Below, one piece after another: positions 24,428 through 33,580 of a stretch of 64,000 bases of DNA (its first letter is position 1; every line of letters begins with the position of its first letter). Under the pieces are notes generated by a model. That model was given only the letters and a program-made list of their open reading frames with translations, was not told the origin of the DNA and ran no database searches. The translations under genes and the position numbers were made by a program. The DNA is from Terribacillus aidingensis (GTDB lineage: Bacteria > Bacillota > Bacilli > Bacillales > Amphibacillaceae). The stretch spans positions 2,824,001-2,888,000 of the forward strand of contig NZ_CP159996.1 in the NCBI RefSeq assembly GCF_040703035.1, written 5' to 3'.

Positions 24428-24967
24428 TTATTCTTCGAAATTACGGCCATCGTTACGGTACCATGGATAGTCTGTTCCGAATGCCACTGCCATTTCCTTG
24501 GATCGTTTTAACCGTTCCTTACGATAGGCAGCACGCTGCGGCGCACCATCATGCAGCCACTTCTCTTCCGGGCTTTCCGGAAATACTTCTGGTACTACAA
24601 CCGGCTGTTTGTTGTCATCCAATGCAACCATCGTTAAAAACGCTGTTGCCGATACCTTTCTGTCTCCTGTGCGCAAATCCTCTGTCACTGCTTTGACAAA
24701 AACCTCCATGGAGGTATTGTTTGTCCACGTAACAAATGCTTCTACACAGATTGTATCTCCTACTTTCACCGGTGCAAGGAAATCCACACTGTCGGTTGAA
24801 GCTGTCACAACAAGCTGTCTAGCATGGCGGTATGCAGCGATTGCTGCTACGTCATCGATATGAGCCATGAGCGTCCCTCCGAACAGCGTACCGTGGTTGT
24901 TCGTATCAGGAGGAAGTACATGGGACGTTTTAACTGTCAAAGATGCGATACATGGTTTCGATTTCAC
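24428..24967 (-). CDS. ykhA: Acyl-CoA thioesterase, hotdog fold (YkhA-like)
   Basis: A 179-residue hotdog-fold thioesterase that hydrolyses acyl-CoA. The active-site helix region NNHGTLFGGTLMAHID (residues 23-38) is the typical motif of the BACH/YkhA group, followed by ASTDSVDFLAPVKVGD. A C-terminal tail of about 50 residues, rich in K/R and ending PWYRNDGRNFEE, matches the B. subtilis relative. The start is GTG at 24967 after AAGGAA. It lies downstream of cardiolipin synthase on the same strand, a possible lipid-related pair, though they may be separate transcripts. Confidence 0.88.
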   Translation of the reverse strand: MKSKPCIASLTVKTSHVLPPDTNNHGTLFGGTLMAHIDDVAAIAAYRHARQLVVTASTDSVDFLAPVKVGDTICVEAFVTWTNNTSMEVFVKAVTEDLRTGDRKVSATAFLTMVALDDNKQPVVVPEVFPESPEEKWLHDGAPQRAAYRKERLKRSKEMAVAFGTDYPWYRNDGRNFEE

Positions 24968-24998
24968 TATGGGTTCCTTCTTTCCGCCAGACTTTAGG

Positions 24999-26438
24999 CT
25001 ACAAGATCGGGGAGATCAAACGCGAAAGGGATTCCTTGAAACGAATCCAGTTTGACCTCTGCTTATATAGTTTATGTGAAAGCTGTGTTGATAATAGGAT
25101 ATCCTCTTCAAATTTTTCTTTCAATACCCCTGCCGTATTTTGATCATATAAAAATGCATTTACTTCGAAATTCAGACGGAAGCTTCGGACATCGATATTA
25201 GCCGTTCCGACTGAAGATATCTTATCATCTACAACAATCGTCTTTGCATGCAGGAAGCCATTTTGATAAATATAAACTTGGGCACCAGCCTTGATCAAGT
25301 CACCCGCATTCGAGTAAGTTGCCCAATAAACAAATGGATGATCCGGCTTGTTCGGAATCATGATCCGGACGTCTACCCCTGACAGCACAGCAACCTTCAG
25401 TGCATCTGCCAGACTCTCATCCGGAATGAAGTATGGCGTCTGGATATATACATACTTCTTGGCAGAGAGAATCATCTTGATATAGCCATGCTTGATCTGC
25501 TCCCATTCAGAATCCGGTCCACTTGAAACGATCTGCACCCCGACATTACCAACTGGTTCAGATAAATAATAGCGGTCTTCATATTCGATATCATGCCGGG
25601 AAGCTTGGTTCCAATCCAAAATGAAGCGTGTCTGCATTGCTCTTACGGCCTCTCCAGTGATCCGCAGATGCGTATCACGCCAGTAACCGAATTTTTTATC
25701 ATAACCTAAATACTCATCCCCGATATTAAAGCCGCCAATATAGCCTACCTTCCCATCGATGATAGCCAATTTACGGTGATTTCGGTGATTTAGCTTCAGA
25801 TTGATTTTCGGAATGAAGGACGGGAAGAAAGCTTCGATTTCAACACCAGCTTTTACGAGTCTGCGAACATAGTTCTTCTTGATACTTCGCGAGCCCATAT
25901 CATCATACAAAAAGCGCACTTTGACGCCTTCTTGTGCCTTCATAATCAATACATCTGCCAACCGTTCGCCAAGCTTGTCGCTTCGCACAATATAATACAA
26001 AAGGTGAATATGGTCCTTTGCCTGCGAAAGATCATGCAGCAGCGCATGAAACTTCTTCTGGCCATCCGTGAACAGCTCTACATCATTCCCCTGCGTCAAA
26101 ATTGCATCATCATTCCGCAAATGCATGTAGGCCAGGTCTTTGTATTCCTTAACCGCCTCCTGTTTATAGACGAATGTATCTTCCTCGATAGCGCGTAATT
26201 GGGCCTGTACTTGCTTCTTCACGCCAAGTCTGGATTTCGTATCCCAGGTGAATATCTTACCCGAGAGCTTGCGGCCGAAAAGCAAATAAATAACGAAGCC
26301 CGCTACCGGAATAAAGACGAGTACTAGCAGCCATGCCCATGTGACACTGGCATCGCGCCTTTCCAGGAAAACAATCGCTAATGCCAGGAGAATATTTATG
26401 ATAGTTAATAATCCTAATAAATACGCAAATATATGCAC
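24999..26438 (-). CDS. cls: Cardiolipin synthase (phospholipase D superfamily)
   Basis: A 479-residue membrane enzyme condensing two phosphatidylglycerols to cardiolipin. Two N-terminal membrane helices (about 1-55) are followed by two PLD domains, each with an HKD motif: HRNHRKLAIIDG (near residue 220) and HAKTIVVDD (near residue 395). Length matches B. subtilis ClsA (482). I prefer GTG 26438 because GGGAG lies eight bases upstream; the in-frame ATGs at 26465 and 26456 would precede that site. It is divergent from rarD. Confidence 0.92.
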   Translation of the reverse strand: MHIFAYLLGLLTIINILLALAIVFLERRDASVTWAWLLVLVFIPVAGFVIYLLFGRKLSGKIFTWDTKSRLGVKKQVQAQLRAIEEDTFVYKQEAVKEYKDLAYMHLRNDDAILTQGNDVELFTDGQKKFHALLHDLSQAKDHIHLLYYIVRSDKLGERLADVLIMKAQEGVKVRFLYDDMGSRSIKKNYVRRLVKAGVEIEAFFPSFIPKINLKLNHRNHRKLAIIDGKVGYIGGFNIGDEYLGYDKKFGYWRDTHLRITGEAVRAMQTRFILDWNQASRHDIEYEDRYYLSEPVGNVGVQIVSSGPDSEWEQIKHGYIKMILSAKKYVYIQTPYFIPDESLADALKVAVLSGVDVRIMIPNKPDHPFVYWATYSNAGDLIKAGAQVYIYQNGFLHAKTIVVDDKISSVGTANIDVRSFRLNFEVNAFLYDQNTAGVLKEKFEEDILLSTQLSHKLYKQRSNWIRFKESLSRLISPIL

Positions 26439-26610
26439 ATGAGCGTCTCCCTTCATATGTAGCATATTTCCAATTACCCATACTAATATATAGTATCACA
26501 GCAAGCATTGACAACTTCTTGTAACCCCAAAAGAAACAAAAGTATTGAAAAGCGTCAAACTCAACCTTACACTTGAATCATACAGAGAAAGAAAGAGAGG
26601 CCATAATAAT

Positions 26611-27531
26611 ATGCAATCGCAATCATCCAAGTCCGGCGTCGTGTATGCAGCAATTGCATACGTGATGTGGGGCGTACTGCCGCTTTTTTGGAACTTATTA
26701 GGGGAAATAGACGCAGGTCATCTGCTGGCTCACAGAATCGTCTGGTCCTTTGTGACGATGATCCTTGTAGTTCTTTTGCTAGGGAAAATCCATCCCTTCC
26801 TGAAACAAGTAAAGGATTTAGTTTCAGATAAGCGTGCGTTCTGGGGTCTGTTCGCTGCTTCCTTGACCGTAAGCCTCAATTGGCTCGTATTTATCTGGGC
26901 GGTAAATTCCGGACATGTCCTGCAGTCCAGCTTAGGTTATTATATAAATCCACTGATCAGCATTTTGCTCGCGATGATTGTCTTGAAGGAAAAAAGTACT
27001 CGCTTGCAAATTGTCAGCTTCATCCTTGCCGCTCTTGGGGTACTCTATCTGACTATCAGTTACGGTGTGTTTCCTTGGGTATCATTCCTGCTCGCAATCA
27101 GTTTCGCTGTTTATGGCCTGTTGAAAAAAGTCGTTACCATTCCGCCGATGTTCGGACTGACAATCGAAACAATGTTCGTCACACCGCTGGCCATTTTGTA
27201 TCTGCTATTTGTACCCGCAGCACATAGCGAACCGATAGCTGCAGGTACAGCTATCATCCTATTTTTGTCTGGGGCTGCCACAGCCGCACCGCTTCTGCTG
27301 TTTGCCCATGGAGCCCGCAGGCTTACTTTGACACAAATCGGTTTGCTCCAATATATTGGCCCGACACTCATGCTTCTCTTAGGTGTCACTTTATTCGGCG
27401 AAGCATTCACACATGCACACCTGATCGCTTTTTCATGTATTTGGGGAGCTCTAGTCCTCTACACCATTTCGGGTATCCGGCTGAAGCGCCTGACGACGAA
27501 GCAGCTAAAACAAGCCCAAGCTGCAAAATAA
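26611..27531 (+). CDS. rarD: EamA-family transporter RarD
   Basis: A 306-residue protein with ten predicted membrane helices in two EamA repeats. It carries the RarD signatures YVMWGVLPLFWNLL at the N-terminus, AHRIVWSFV, LNWLVFIWAVNSGHVLQSS and LQYIGPTLM. RarD proteins are permeases of the drug/metabolite superfamily with uncertain substrate (chloramphenicol-sensitivity link in E. coli). I use ATG 26611 after GAGAGG; the longer frame adds a charged, unconserved leader. Confidence 0.87.
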   Translation: MQSQSSKSGVVYAAIAYVMWGVLPLFWNLLGEIDAGHLLAHRIVWSFVTMILVVLLLGKIHPFLKQVKDLVSDKRAFWGLFAASLTVSLNWLVFIWAVNSGHVLQSSLGYYINPLISILLAMIVLKEKSTRLQIVSFILAALGVLYLTISYGVFPWVSFLLAISFAVYGLLKKVVTIPPMFGLTIETMFVTPLAILYLLFVPAAHSEPIAAGTAIILFLSGAATAAPLLLFAHGARRLTLTQIGLLQYIGPTLMLLLGVTLFGEAFTHAHLIAFSCIWGALVLYTISGIRLKRLTTKQLKQAQAAK

Positions 27532-27533
27532 GC

Positions 27534-27558
27534 CACCTTTATTTACGAAAAGGTGGCA
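27534..27558. terminator. Hairpin between rarD and the 83-residue membrane protein gene
   Basis: GCCACCTTT pairs with AAAGGTGGC (one bulge); moderate T-runs occur on both sides. It serves convergent genes. Confidence 0.65.
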
Positions 27559-27790
27559 AGAAAAGCAATAACACAAATAATCCACATAAGATAGTAGCAA
27601 AGATGTATAATGTCCCTTTGATGATCTCCTCCTGAAACAAGAAGGAGAATACACTGGTAACAAGCAGCAGCAAAGCCGTTACAGCAGCCGGGATGAATAA
27701 GACGAACGGGTTCTTTGTGAAATGTCGCAGCACTCCGATACTAAGCAGTGCAATTCCAGAAAAAGCTAACAGCAGCAAGGAAAAATCCAT
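27539..27790 (-). CDS. Small membrane protein of unknown function (83 residues)
   Basis: An 83-residue frame with a strong AGGAGG site eight bases before ATG 27790. Three hydrophobic segments are evident (about 4-20, 29-51 and 58-79), with a short basic C-terminus. It may belong to the small YesK-like membrane proteins, but I cannot confirm that. It lies between rarD and a broken DUF2188 gene, all in accessory-looking positions. Confidence 0.65.
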   Translation of the reverse strand: MDFSLLLLAFSGIALLSIGVLRHFTKNPFVLFIPAAVTALLLLVTSVFSFLFQEEIIKGTLYIFATILCGLFVLLLFLPPFRK

Positions 27791-27870
27791 ACCTGCACCT
27801 CCTGCTGTTCAGCTTATTCAGGAACTGCCCAATCGGTTATAACATATCGGCAATTCCTGCCGGTATTTTT

Positions 27871-28068
27871 TTAAAACTGCCGTTCCTCCTCAATCTCCTG
27901 GTGAGCATCATAGATGACAACTTTGCTAGGCGCATTATCCTTGGCAAGTCCTTCCGCTTCCAGAACAGCATCATCACGCGAACTATGTTATTCCGTCGGT
28001 GCCACCTTTTTTATCTTCACGCACCAGCCAGACACATCCTTATTCGGGACAACACTGTATTCTTTCAT
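27871..28068 (-). pseudogene. DUF2188-type small protein gene with an in-frame stop
   Basis: Minus strand from ATG 28068 (AGGAGG eight bases upstream) reads MKEYSVVPNKDVSGWCVKIK, then reaches TAA at 27988-27990 (codon 27). The same frame then continues HSSRDDAVLEAEGLAKDNAPS to a second stop at 27871-27873. The VVPNKD-GW start and the later SRDDAV-A-GLAK-(S)KVVIYD pattern are those of the 60-70 residue DUF2188 family, found widely in bacilli. One base change (CAA to TAA would suffice) splits it. Either this is a recent nonsense mutation or a sequencing error; the two halves are otherwise intact. Confidence 0.75.
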
Positions 28069-28285
28069 ACCATGTCCCTCCTTCATAACTTTACAAATTT
28101 TGTTCCCAGCTGTTCATCTCGTGAAACATTACATGCCAGCTGTTCCCACTATTCAACTCCCTTTAAATCTAGTAAAATATAATTTTACACTCAATTCACG
28201 ATTGTATTTTATCGTATCCCGCTGTCTAAGGAATTTACTAGCGGGAATACGTAACTATATTTCTACCAAACGAGGGTGATGATGC

Positions 28286-29191
28286 TTGCAAAAAAGAAAA
28301 ATCTACTTGGTTATCGCATCATTTCTGCTTGTTATCGTCATCGGCGCAATGATTGTCCTTGCTGCATCCGAACAAAAAACAACAGTCACCAATTCCCCTG
28401 CAGAGGTTGTTCCACCTGAAACTGATTCCTCCGGAAATCCTGATGAAGACGCTGCTGCATCGGAAGAAGAAGCGGATAGTTCTTCTGATATAAAAGATGC
28501 TTTCCAGCGATTGCTTAAGGATACACTAGGCCTCTTCATCAAGGAAGATTTGCATATTACGGCTGTTGGTGATAGTTTGACTCAAGGAGTCGGTGATGAG
28601 ACCGAGAAAGGCGGCTATGTCGGTATTCTTCAGCAAACCTTTGAACAGACAGATGATCGTGTGAAGATTGATAACTTCGGTAAACGCGGAAATCGAACAG
28701 ATCAGCTGCTGAAAAGACTGGATGATCCTATCATTTCAGCTTCCATCGAGAATGCTGATGTTGTCCTGATTACAATCGGTGCCAATGACATTATGAAAGT
28801 GACAAAGGATCACTTCACCGACTTGGATTATGAGGACTATAGTGCTGCCATGCCAGCCTATGAGGAACGAATGAATGATGTTTTCAATAAAATTGATACG
28901 TTGAATCCAGATGCAGAGGTATATTTGATCGGCTTTTATAACCCATTCGAGGAGAACTTCCCAGAACTACAAGACCAGCTCGGAACAATCATTAATGAGT
29001 ACAATGCCATAGGCAAGCAGGTCGCAGAAGAGAAAGACCAGCATTATATCGAAACCGCTGATTTATTCGAAAATAAAACAGCTGATTTATTATCTGAAGA
29101 CTACTTCCACCCGAATGAAGTCGGGTATGGAAAAGTTGCAGAAAGGGTATTGGAAAGCATCAAGCCCGTAATACAGGAAGACGATGAATAG
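28286..29191 (+). CDS. ypmR: SGNH/GDSL lipase-esterase, membrane-anchored or secreted (YpmR-like)
   Basis: A 301-residue extracytoplasmic hydrolase. An N-terminal membrane anchor or signal (residues 5-28) is followed by an acidic, low-complexity linker (to about 75). The SGNH domain then shows block I GDSLTQGVGD, block III IGANDIM and block V DYFHPNEVGYG supplying the catalytic Ser, Asn, Asp and His. It begins at a TTG with GAGGGTG upstream. The gene pair with ypmS matches the B. subtilis order. The natural ester substrate is unknown; cell-envelope lipid is possible. Confidence 0.88.
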   Translation: MQKRKIYLVIASFLLVIVIGAMIVLAASEQKTTVTNSPAEVVPPETDSSGNPDEDAAASEEEADSSSDIKDAFQRLLKDTLGLFIKEDLHITAVGDSLTQGVGDETEKGGYVGILQQTFEQTDDRVKIDNFGKRGNRTDQLLKRLDDPIISASIENADVVLITIGANDIMKVTKDHFTDLDYEDYSAAMPAYEERMNDVFNKIDTLNPDAEVYLIGFYNPFEENFPELQDQLGTIINEYNAIGKQVAEEKDQHYIETADLFENKTADLLSEDYFHPNEVGYGKVAERVLESIKPVIQEDDE

Positions 29192-29205
29192 GCAGGTGAT
29201 GTATC

Positions 29206-29841
29206 GTGGAAAACAGGAAGAACGAATCTCAGCCACCGAAGCAGCGTGACTGGAAAAAATACTTTAAAATATTAGCTATTGCGAATGGTATCGTCCTGCT
29301 GCTTCTATTGCTGCTCATTTTCCTTCCGGCATTCAGTCCGGCACCGGAGCCTCCGAAGGAAGCACAATTTGACAGCTCTGACTCCTCGGAGTTCACAATC
29401 AGCTCAACGAAAGCAAATGTTAATGAACTGATAAACGCATATATTGATAAAGAGCTTAATGATAATTCCGATAATTATGCTGTCGTTCTAGGTGATGATG
29501 CTGTAGAGCTAAGCGGAGGTATTACGGCATTCGGCGTGCGGATTCCGCTGCAGATGACACTCGAGCCGCAGGTACAGGATAACGGAGATCTATTGCTTGT
29601 ACAGCGTGATATCTCCCTCGGCAGTCTTTCCCTGCCGAATGATAAAGTTCTCAAATATATAGATAGATATTATAAAATGCCGGAGTGGGTAACTATCAAC
29701 CCGGATGAAGAATCCATTTATGTTGCTGTTACCCAAATGGAATTAGAGAACAATTTCCATGTGGAAGTAGAGCAATTCGATTTACCGAATGATAATCTTA
29801 GCTTTAAACTGTATATCCCGAATGATACATTCGGCTTGTAA
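29206..29841 (+). CDS. ypmS: YpmS family protein (DUF2140), membrane-anchored
   Basis: A 211-residue protein with one N-terminal membrane helix (residues 21-45) and an extracytoplasmic domain of DUF2140 type. Recognisable stretches are NELINAYIDKEL, GITAFGVRIPLQMTLEP and LPNDKVLKYIDRYYKMPEWV. It follows ypmR by 14 bases with a GTG start, so the two are co-transcribed. Function in the family is unknown; the constant pairing with an SGNH esterase suggests joint action at the membrane surface. Confidence 0.88.
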   Translation: MENRKNESQPPKQRDWKKYFKILAIANGIVLLLLLLLIFLPAFSPAPEPPKEAQFDSSDSSEFTISSTKANVNELINAYIDKELNDNSDNYAVVLGDDAVELSGGITAFGVRIPLQMTLEPQVQDNGDLLLVQRDISLGSLSLPNDKVLKYIDRYYKMPEWVTINPDEESIYVAVTQMELENNFHVEVEQFDLPNDNLSFKLYIPNDTFGL

Positions 29842-29844
29842 ATA

Positions 29845-29882
29845 AAACAGGGCATCCCCTTAAAGGGATGCCCTGTTTTTTT
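29845..29882 (+). terminator. Terminator after ypmS
   Basis: AAACAGGGCATCCC pairs with GGGATGCCCTGTTT and is followed by a T-run. The liaR stop codon (29881) lies at its right edge. Confidence 0.92.
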
Positions 29883-30513
29883 ACGGAAGAAGCCCATTCT
29901 CATGGACATAAATTGCAGCTTGTGTCCGGTCCTGCACTTCGAGCTTACTTAGAATATTACTGACATGCACTTTGACTGTCTTTAAAGCAATGAACAGCTC
30001 AGAGGCAATCTCTTGATTCGATCTGCCCTTCGCTATCAAAAGCAGCACCTCCTGCTCTCTCGCTGTCAATGTATCGTGTAAAACGGGAGCTTGGGGCTTT
30101 CGCATGCGTGCCATCACTTTATTCGTCACTTCAGGCTCGAAGACTGACGTGCCATTATATGTAGATCTGATTGCCTTCGCTATTTCAGAAGCTTTGGATG
30201 TTTTCAGCAAATAGCTGGCAGCTCCTGCTTCCAGGGCTGGATATACTTTATCATCATCCAGGAAGCTTGTGACGACGATTACTTTGGCTTCTGGCCAAGC
30301 AGCTATGATTTGTCTGGTCGCCTCAATTCCATCCATACGGTCCATTACAAGATCCATTAAGATGATATCCGGACGCAAATCAAGTGCAAGCCCCACCGCT
30401 TCCTCTCCATTATCTGCTTCACCTATCACCTCGATATCAGCTTGGGTGGATAAATAGGCTGAAACTCCGATTCGGACCATTTCATGATCGTCTACAAAAA
30501 GCACCTTGATCAT
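29881..30513 (-). CDS. liaR: LiaR/VraR response regulator (NarL family)
   Basis: A 210-residue two-component regulator. The receiver domain (1-120) has acidic pocket D8-D9 and phosphoacceptor D54 in ILMDLVMD. The LuxR-type helix-turn-helix (about 145-205) reads [22 protein letters not shown] and VKVHVSNIL. It is the response regulator of the cell-envelope stress system and normally activates the liaI-liaH end of the operon. The start overlaps the liaS stop by four bases. Confidence 0.92.
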   Translation of the reverse strand: MIKVLFVDDHEMVRIGVSAYLSTQADIEVIGEADNGEEAVGLALDLRPDIILMDLVMDRMDGIEATRQIIAAWPEAKVIVVTSFLDDDKVYPALEAGAASYLLKTSKASEIAKAIRSTYNGTSVFEPEVTNKVMARMRKPQAPVLHDTLTAREQEVLLLIAKGRSNQEIASELFIALKTVKVHVSNILSKLEVQDRTQAAIYVHENGLLP

Positions 30514-31553
30514 GCTTCTTCTTCCTCTCTGTCAAGCATCGGAACGCGTACCTCCAAGCGTGTGCCTTGCTTCGGCACACTTACCACACGCAGATGAGCG
30601 CCGATTTCCGCTGCCCGCTCCTTCATATTTTGTAAACCGTATGCACCCGGCTGTTCGGTACCTATTTCAAAACCGATACCATCATCTGCAACAAGCAGGA
30701 TAATAAAGCTGTCGCGCTGCAGCAGTTTGATTGACAAGCTTTCCGCTTTCGCATGACGCAGCGTGTTGGATACCGACTCCTGCACGATTCGGAACAGCTG
30801 ATCCTCGATACCTATCTCTACAGGAAATGTGTCCAGTTCCCAGTCGATCGATAGGGGTACCTTTGCCCGCAAATCTTCCAGGAGCAGCTCCATTCCTTCC
30901 TGCAGCGTTTTCCCTTTCAGTGCAGCCGGTCTTAGATGCAGAAGCAGTGCCCGCATCTCCAGCTGTGATTGCTGCACCATTGCCTCCAGCTGCTTCAATG
31001 CTTTAAACAGAGCTGTCTCTTCTCCCTCGGATTCCGTCAAAGCAGAAATCAGCATAGATGCTGCAAACAGCTCTTGACTGACTGAATCATGCAACTCCCT
31101 TGCCAGGCGATTCCGCTCCTCTGATACAATACGCTGGACCTCTTCCTCACGATCGATCACACGCTCATTTGTCAGCTTTTGGGCAAGCTTAGCCTGTTCA
31201 TTCATATAAGTCTGAAGACGTTCGAGTTCAGCCCATGTCTGCTGCAGCTCGGTTAAGCTGAAGCTGCGTTTCTTCAACGGCTGCTGGCCTTCCCGGATGC
31301 TTTCCATTTCCCTCGCCGCCTGATGCCAGCGCTTGCGCCAATACAGCCCGGAGAACAATCCAAGAATTGCTCCAGAAAAAAGGACAAAGAGCGGTGCTGC
31401 AACTAAAAATGGCAGGGTGCTTTCATGCATCGTCCAGATATCTTTCCAATCATCCAAAGGAAAATCGATAATATACAGAACAGTTAATCCTACCAGCAAT
31501 AGCACACTGTACAGCATACCGAAGCCAACATGGCGTTTCACGATATTACTCAT
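30510..31553 (-). CDS. liaS: LiaS/VraS sensor histidine kinase
   Basis: A 347-residue intramembrane-sensing kinase. Two N-terminal helices (about 12-30 and 48-70) with a very short outer loop are followed by a HisKA_3 dimerisation domain with H155 in [10 protein letters not shown], then a HATPase_c domain ([29 protein letters not shown]). It overlaps liaF upstream and liaR downstream by four bases each, so the three are translationally coupled. LiaF is the known inhibitor of this kinase. Confidence 0.92.
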   Translation of the reverse strand: MSNIVKRHVGFGMLYSVLLLVGLTVLYIIDFPLDDWKDIWTMHESTLPFLVAAPLFVLFSGAILGLFSGLYWRKRWHQAAREMESIREGQQPLKKRSFSLTELQQTWAELERLQTYMNEQAKLAQKLTNERVIDREEEVQRIVSEERNRLARELHDSVSQELFAASMLISALTESEGEETALFKALKQLEAMVQQSQLEMRALLLHLRPAALKGKTLQEGMELLLEDLRAKVPLSIDWELDTFPVEIGIEDQLFRIVQESVSNTLRHAKAESLSIKLLQRDSFIILLVADDGIGFEIGTEQPGAYGLQNMKERAAEIGAHLRVVSVPKQGTRLEVRVPMLDREEEEA

Positions 31554-32290
31554 ACGCGCACCACCTCCAGCTTACCGGCTACTACACTCGTAACGATTTT
31601 GATGCGCTGAGAGGATTGCTGATAGCCTTTCGTACGCAAATGGATCACTTTGCTCCAGCAGTTCTGTTCCCTGTGGTCGAAAATTGTGACTGAGCCATAC
31701 ACAACTGAATGATGGACATCGACTTCTATATCATATGGCACAATGATTCGTACATTACCGAGCACTTTTCGCACCATCAGGACGGCTTCTTCTTTTGGCA
31801 GCACAGTATAATTCAAATCAATGATTGTATCACCTATGAACGATTGGATATTCGTATCCTGCCACTCATAAACGCCACTGCCTGCCGACTGCGCACCAAA
31901 CCAGCTGTTTTGGAATAGAGATTTCTGTTCGAATACTTGCTCCTCTGACGCAGCCTGGTCAAAGGAAGGCTGATAGGTTTGCGGTTTATTTGCCGCACTG
32001 TCATGGATTTTCGAAAAGTAATAGATAATGCCTGCTGTCAGAACAAGATAAAAAGCAAATGATTGCAATAAACTGAAGGCAACAATGACTATCCCTATCC
32101 AAAACATGACTGGTCTTTTACCATTGGAAAGCCTCCGTTTTCCAAGATAAATGAAGAATATCCCGATTCCGATCCCTATCAGGACACCTGTGCCTGATAT
32201 CAATAATTCAGCCACAAAAACGACAGCTGCTGTGATCAGCAGCCAGCGGATCATATCGTTAGGCTTCAATTCCGAGGCACTCCCTTTCAT
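31550..32290 (-). CDS. liaF: LiaF/VraT membrane inhibitor of LiaS
   Basis: About 246 residues. Several membrane helices occupy the first 95 residues, followed by a soluble C-terminal beta-rich domain (Pfam DUF2154/LiaF type: IGDTIIDLNYTVLPKEEAVLMVRKVLGNVRIIVPYDIEV). In B. subtilis LiaF keeps LiaS off until envelope stress occurs. The start is unclear: ATG 32290 lacks a good site, while TTG 32269 has AAAGGGAG ten bases upstream and would shorten the protein by seven residues. It is followed directly by liaS. Confidence 0.9.
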   Translation of the reverse strand: MKGSASELKPNDMIRWLLITAAVVFVAELLISGTGVLIGIGIGIFFIYLGKRRLSNGKRPVMFWIGIVIVAFSLLQSFAFYLVLTAGIIYYFSKIHDSAANKPQTYQPSFDQAASEEQVFEQKSLFQNSWFGAQSAGSGVYEWQDTNIQSFIGDTIIDLNYTVLPKEEAVLMVRKVLGNVRIIVPYDIEVDVHHSVVYGSVTIFDHREQNCWSKVIHLRTKGYQQSSQRIKIVTSVVAGKLEVVRV

Positions 32291-32358
32291 GCGGCAAGTG
32301 TAAATAAGGAAGCACACAGCCGCCTGTGTCCTTCCTAGATTACCATGATGTGCCTATT

Positions 32359-32982
32359 TTAACTAGATTTCTTCTCAAGCTCTGCAAGCTTGGCATCCAA
32401 TGTCATTTTCCTATAATCTGCGTCCACTTTCCGTTCCAAACGGTCAATATAGCCTTCCAAATCATTGAATTTGTTTGTAGCAAATTCGAATTCAGGTTTA
32501 TGTTTCAATATTTCATTCATGCTTCGATGTGCTTTTGCGACATTCTCACGCTCCGCGAACTCCATTTTCTTTACATAAAGGTCTTTTAGTTTATGCTTCA
32601 TCTGCACGTACTTCTTCTCAAGCTCTTGCAGATCAGAACTCGCTTTATCCATCATTGCTTTAATCTTGTCTGCGCGTTCCTGATATTGCTCACGTTCGTT
32701 TTGCGCTTGTTCAGCAAGTTCTGCTTCCCCTTGCTCGGCAGCAAGCTTCGCCTGTCTCTCACGTTTATCCGCCATTGCCTGCGCTGCATGATATTCCTTC
32801 GTGAAATCATGCTTGAGCTGGTATTGCTTTTCGATCAATTCACGAATCTTTTTCGCTTGCTGCTCGCATTGACGAATATATTGACTGAGTTGAACCGTTG
32901 GATTCTTTTCTTCCTTCTTATCCAAGATTTCGTGAAAATCTGCTGCTACCGCCTGTTTGATACGAGTTAAAATGTTTTCCAT
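32359..32982 (-). CDS. liaH: PspA/IM30-family protein (LiaH-like)
   Basis: A 207-residue, almost wholly helical protein of the PspA/Vipp1 (ESCRT-III related) family. It opens MENILTRIKQAVAADFHEILD, consistent with the amphipathic membrane-binding helix. Long coiled coils follow (about 25-150), rich in K/E/Q. Relatives assemble on damaged membranes and limit proton leak. It lies 69 bases upstream of liaF in the same direction and follows AGGAGA. In this operon it is the probable main effector protein. Confidence 0.88.
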   Translation of the reverse strand: MENILTRIKQAVAADFHEILDKKEEKNPTVQLSQYIRQCEQQAKKIRELIEKQYQLKHDFTKEYHAAQAMADKRERQAKLAAEQGEAELAEQAQNEREQYQERADKIKAMMDKASSDLQELEKKYVQMKHKLKDLYVKKMEFAERENVAKAHRSMNEILKHKPEFEFATNKFNDLEGYIDRLERKVDADYRKMTLDAKLAELEKKSS

Positions 32983-33002
32983 GTGTACCTCTCCTTTTTT
33001 GT

Positions 33003-33167
33003 TTAAAATATGTCATCAACAAGAGCCAATACTGGGATGAGCAGTGCCAAAATCGGGATAAATGCCCAAATCCACCTATTATCCTGCCGATTCGGCTTGG
33101 CCTGCTCCTTCAGCTCTTCCACTTCCAATTCCAGCACACGTATTCGCTGCTCCAAGTAATCGTCCAC
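33003..33167 (-). CDS. Small coiled-coil/transmembrane protein in the lia operon (54 residues)
   Basis: GTG at 33167 after AAGGAAG opens a 54-codon frame between the LiaI-like gene and liaH. The N-terminal half (MDDYLEQRIRVLELEVEELK) is a charged coiled coil. The C-terminal half (WIWAFIPILALLIPVLALVDD) is a single membrane helix. It is spaced 17 bases from its upstream neighbour and 20 from liaH, so it is surely co-transcribed. I do not recognise a family; a membrane tether or small regulator for LiaH is conceivable but unproven. Confidence 0.7.
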   Translation of the reverse strand: MDDYLEQRIRVLELEVEELKEQAKPNRQDNRWIWAFIPILALLIPVLALVDDIF

Positions 33168-33184
33168 TATGCTCTTCCTTTCAC

Positions 33185-33490
33185 TTACAGAGTATAATCG
33201 AACTTCTCAGCTTCCTTTTCCTTCTTCCAAGCCCGGTACATGTAATACAAAGCTGCAAGAGCAACCAATCCGATCAACGCCGGCAAATTGGAAAGTGAAA
33301 TACATACACCAATTCCAATCACTACACCCCAGCCAATCTTGGCACCGACACTATCTGTCAGGATGAACCTCCTCAACCCGTAATAGCCAATTGCTACACT
33401 GATAGCCAGCACAAGCAGCGAGCCCAGATTAGTCAAGAGCACTGCCGCAGCAATAACCGCACCGATGATCAATAACACCTTCTTCATCAA
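33185..33490 (-). CDS. LiaI/Lmo0954-like small membrane protein
   Basis: A 101-residue membrane protein opening MMKKVLLIIGAVIAAAVLL, with about four hydrophobic stretches and a charged C-terminal tail (AWKKEKEAEKFDYTL). The GYYGLRRF and SNLPALIGLVALAALYY segments resemble the LiaI and Lmo0954-type proteins of lia operons. As first gene of the operon it should carry the LiaR-dependent promoter. In B. subtilis LiaI anchors LiaH at the membrane. Start ATG 33490 follows GGAGAGA. Confidence 0.75.
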   Translation of the reverse strand: MMKKVLLIIGAVIAAAVLLTNLGSLLVLAISVAIGYYGLRRFILTDSVGAKIGWGVVIGIGVCISLSNLPALIGLVALAALYYMYRAWKKEKEAEKFDYTL

Positions 33491-33580
33491 GCCTCTCTCC
33501 TTCCTTTCATACTCCTAGTCTACCGCTATCCCCGCTCCCCCATAACGACCCCCAGCCATAACTTGAGTAAGACTTTGGTC

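Noticed and set aside
27748..28279. Long plus-strand frames across the gap before ypmR
   Set aside because: They lack ribosome binding sites and read antisense to the DUF2188-like frame, which has a strong site and family motifs.
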